Part shown: positions 62,158-64,000 of the stretch, piece by piece | Numbering within the stretch: position 1 is the first letter of the stretch | Layout of the letters: each line of letters begins with the position of its first letter | Source of the DNA: Senegalimassilia sp003474385 | GTDB taxonomy: Bacteria > Actinomycetota > Coriobacteriia > Coriobacteriales > Eggerthellaceae | Reading direction: 5' to 3' | Length of the DNA: 64,000 bases | Assembly: GCF_003474385.1 (NCBI RefSeq) | Contig: NZ_QUCY01000008.1 | Location: forward strand, 25,436 to 89,435 | Position numbers and translations under genes: made by a program | The notes under the pieces: model-generated | The model's input: only the letters and a program-made list of their open reading frames with translations | Database searches by the model: none | What the model was told of the DNA's origin: nothing

Positions 62158-62273
62158 TACGGGAATTTCCCTTTACGCGCGATGGCTTTTGCGCCCAACC
62201 TTTTGGCTCCGAGTCTCCCCGCTTGCCAAAAGACCCCTTGCACGCAAGCCCTTCTGCGTATGCAAACTCCCCA

Positions 62274-62825
62274 CTATTGCGCCCGACACCAGGTCAGAAG
62301 GCCTTTGCAGCCGGCCAACACGTCGCGGTAGGTGTCGTCGAAGTTGCCGGTGAACCAGGGATCGGCCACGTCAGCGGCATTCGCGCCGGCTTGCGCGATC
62401 GCGCGCGGGTCCTGTGCATCGGGAAGGGCTTTCCCGTCCTCGCCGACCAGCCCCGCACCCGCAGCGAAAGCGAGCAGGCGCACGCACTTCGTTTCCGGAT
62501 CGCTTCCGAAGACGCGGCTCAAGTGACGCTCGTTCTCGTCATCCATGTACACGAACAGGTCCCACTCGTCGTACTCGTCGGCGCGGACCTTGCGGGCGCG
62601 ATGCGGCAGCACCGGCACGCCCACCTGCTTGAGCTTGTCGACCGTGCCATGATGCGGCGGATGCCCGATCTCGTCATTGGTGGTGGCGGCGGAATCGACA
62701 AGCAGGACGTCGGCCAGCCCCGCCTTGTTCACCAGGTCCTGCATCACGAACTGGGCCATGGTCGACCTGCAGATGTTGCCATGGCAGATGAAGAGGATGC
62801 GTGAGGTGGCTTGACGACGTGACAT
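62274..62825 (-). CDS. Low-molecular-weight protein-tyrosine phosphatase
   Basis: A 183-residue LMW-PTP. The P-loop is CHGNICRS (C-x5-R-S) near residue 14, and the general-acid loop DPWFTGNFDDTYRDV lies near residue 155. It is somewhat longer than usual (about 150), with an insertion in the middle (CVRLLAFAAGAGLVGEDGKALPD region). Such enzymes remove phosphate from tyrosine in kinases or exopolysaccharide regulators. It stands alone; no tyrosine kinase gene is near. Confidence 0.92.
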   Translation of the reverse strand: MSRRQATSRILFICHGNICRSTMAQFVMQDLVNKAGLADVLLVDSAATTNDEIGHPPHHGTVDKLKQVGVPVLPHRARKVRADEYDEWDLFVYMDDENERHLSRVFGSDPETKCVRLLAFAAGAGLVGEDGKALPDAQDPRAIAQAGANAADVADPWFTGNFDDTYRDVLAGCKGLLTWCRAQ

Positions 62826-62938
62826 GCGACTCCGATTCGATTGTGATTAGCAGTAGCTGAATATGCTATTGCACGAATTAAGGAAGCGCAATAATGCATC
62901 CGATATTCGGCTAACTTCGCCACAGCATGGGCACCGAA

Positions 62939-62971
62939 CGGGGAAGCGGGGGCAAACCGCCCGCCTCCCCG
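62939..62971 (-). terminator. Hairpin after gltD
   Basis: CGGGGAAGCGGG and CCCGCCTCCCCG pair with one mismatch, 40 bp after the gltD stop on the minus strand; the following T-run is weak. Confidence 0.55.
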
Positions 62972-63011
62972 CAACTTGATCCCCAACGCCTGGCTCAGCC
63001 CCGGCAGACCC

Positions 63012-64000
63012 CTACAGCCCCAGGTCGCCAGCAACCTCGGCGGCGCACTTGAGGGCGTCAGCCATGGCGTTGACCACCAGGCTGCTGCCCGTGCGGGCAT
63101 CGCCGGCAACGTACACGGCGGCGTCGTCCTTGCCCGCGGCGGCACGCATAGCACGATGCGAATCGCCGGCCGTCATCACCGGAAGCGGACGGCCCTGCGT
63201 CGCCAGCGGCACGCCGAACGCGTCGAATACGCCGCCCTCCGGGCCCGCGAAACCGCAGGCCACCAGTACCAGCTGCGCATCGACCTCGCGCTCGGAGCCT
63301 GCCACGGGCTCGGGCTTGCCGGCCGACCAATCGAACGAGCGAACCTGCAACCCGCGCACACGCCCGGCGCCGTCCAGCAGCACCTTCTGCGTATCGGCGC
63401 ACCAGTCGCGCAGGTCATCGCCCTGCAGCGCGATAGCTTCCTCTTGGCCATAGTCGGTCTTGGCGACGTTGGGCCATTCGGGCCACAGGTTCGACGCCGC
63501 GCGCTCCTTCGGCGCACGCGGACCATATTCCAGCTGGCGAACCGTGCGCGCGCCCTGGCGCACCGCGGTGCCCATGCAGTCGTTGCCGGTGTCGCCACCG
63601 CCGATGACCACCACGTCCTTGCCCTCGGCGCTGATGGCGGGCTTGCGACCCTCGAGCAACGCGCGCGTCTGCTCGGTCAGGTAATCCACCGCGTACACCA
63701 CGTCCCCCGTGGCAACGCCAGCATCGAAGCCTTCCGCTCCCACGCCGCGCGCCTTGCAAGCGCCCGCGGCAACCACCACGGCATCGAACTCCGCAGCCAG
63801 CCCCGTCGCCACATCGGCATCGGCGGCGTCGACGCCCAGGCGGAACTCGATGCCCAGCTCGGCCATCAGATCCACGCGGCGCTTGACCACCGACTTGTCC
63901 AGCTTCATGTTCGGGATGCCGTACATGAGCAGGCCGCCGGCGCGGTCATGGCGCTCGACCACGCACACGCGCGCCCCGCGGCGCGCCAGGTCCCACGCGG
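63012..64000 (-). CDS. gltD: Glutamate synthase small-subunit-like oxidoreductase GltD (5' partial)
   Basis: The frame runs off the right edge, so the N-terminal iron-sulphur domain is missing. What is visible is the flavin/NADPH part of the GltD family: RAGGLLMYGIPNMKLDKSVVKRR (in part), VVVAAGACKARG, the NADPH loop VVIGGGDTGNDCMGTA, and the FAD-closing YVAGDARTGSSLVVNAMADA. GltD passes electrons from NADPH to GltB for glutamate synthesis; since gltB is not visible, a related oxidoreductase subunit is possible. YGPRAPKERA and LWPEWPNV are typical of true GltD. Confidence 0.9.
   Translation of the reverse strand, partial: AWDLARRGARVCVVERHDRAGGLLMYGIPNMKLDKSVVKRRVDLMAELGIEFRLGVDAADADVATGLAAEFDAVVVAAGACKARGVGAEGFDAGVATGDVVYAVDYLTEQTRALLEGRKPAISAEGKDVVVIGGGDTGNDCMGTAVRQGARTVRQLEYGPRAPKERAASNLWPEWPNVAKTDYGQEEAIALQGDDLRDWCADTQKVLLDGAGRVRGLQVRSFDWSAGKPEPVAGSEREVDAQLVLVACGFAGPEGGVFDAFGVPLATQGRPLPVMTAGDSHRAMRAAAGKDDAAVYVAGDARTGSSLVVNAMADALKCAAEVAGDLGL

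Overview
This 64 kb window is high-GC DNA that reads as an actinobacterial gut anaerobe of the class Coriobacteriia, most likely family Eggerthellaceae (Eggerthella/Gordonibacter-like). That is an inference from gene content: a giant 2-hydroxyacyl-CoA dehydratase activase, DUF3793 with a small flavodoxin, a DUF711 protein, Cys-rich lipoproteins, GTG starts overlapping upstream stops, and housekeeping genes of low-redox anaerobic type. There is no rRNA operon. One tRNA, tRNA-Ala(CGC), is present at 32.7 kb. A run of 10 N (20819-20828) next to a G8 tract marks an assembly gap.

Layout. 0-7 kb: partial VanZ-like gene, then a minus-strand molybdenum block (modA-modB-modC-moaA-moaC and a lipid kinase gene) behind a clear promoter. 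7-13.5 kb: a minus-strand four-gene operon encoding a membrane SpoIIE-type phosphatase with ATPase tail, a STAS protein, a GH3-type acyl-adenylating enzyme and a MATE transporter fused to an anti-sigma-kinase-like ATPase; the phosphatase and GH3 genes each carry an in-frame TAG and an apparent frameshift. 13.8-20.4 kb: nnrD, acpS and glmS on the minus strand, with a 3 kb repeat-rich island (IS3 remnant, a nuclease-like gene, pairs of long palindromes, minisatellites) lodged between nnrD and acpS. 20.8-27.1 kb: ridA divergent from a threonine ammonia-lyase gene, an AEC permease, an iron-linked trio (DUF3793, flavodoxin, FeoB-associated peptide) and metY. 27.4-31.5 kb: membrane protein, PAP2 phosphatase, and the complete preQ0/preQ1 set queD-queE-queC-queF preceded by a promoter and a preQ1-I-like leader. 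31.6-38.1 kb: HAD phosphatase, tRNA-Ala, veg, rsmA, a flavoprotein with a basic tail, tatD and metG, sprinkled with a dispersed ~22 bp repeat.

38.3-45.8 kb: a secreted coiled-coil glucosaminidase-like protein, then a compact seven-gene cassette with visibly lower GC (a secreted DUF2712-like peptide, an ABC ATPase, two exported accessory proteins and three permease-like proteins) divergent from a LysR regulator; it looks horizontally acquired. 45.8-64 kb: DHA2-type MFS pump, YgjP-like metalloprotease, rsmI, the 1550-residue CoA-dehydratase activase with its TetR regulator, metQ, a DUF711 protein, ettA, a small ORF converging with a candidate sRNA, an SDR enzyme, a PPOX-fold protein, a low-molecular-weight tyrosine phosphatase and a partial gltD.

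The two parts most worth attention are the phosphatase/STAS/GH3/MATE-kinase operon, which joins partner-switching regulators to an adenylating enzyme and an exporter, and the DUF2712-like peptide/ABC cassette. Functions are assigned from family motifs seen in the translations; no database search was run.
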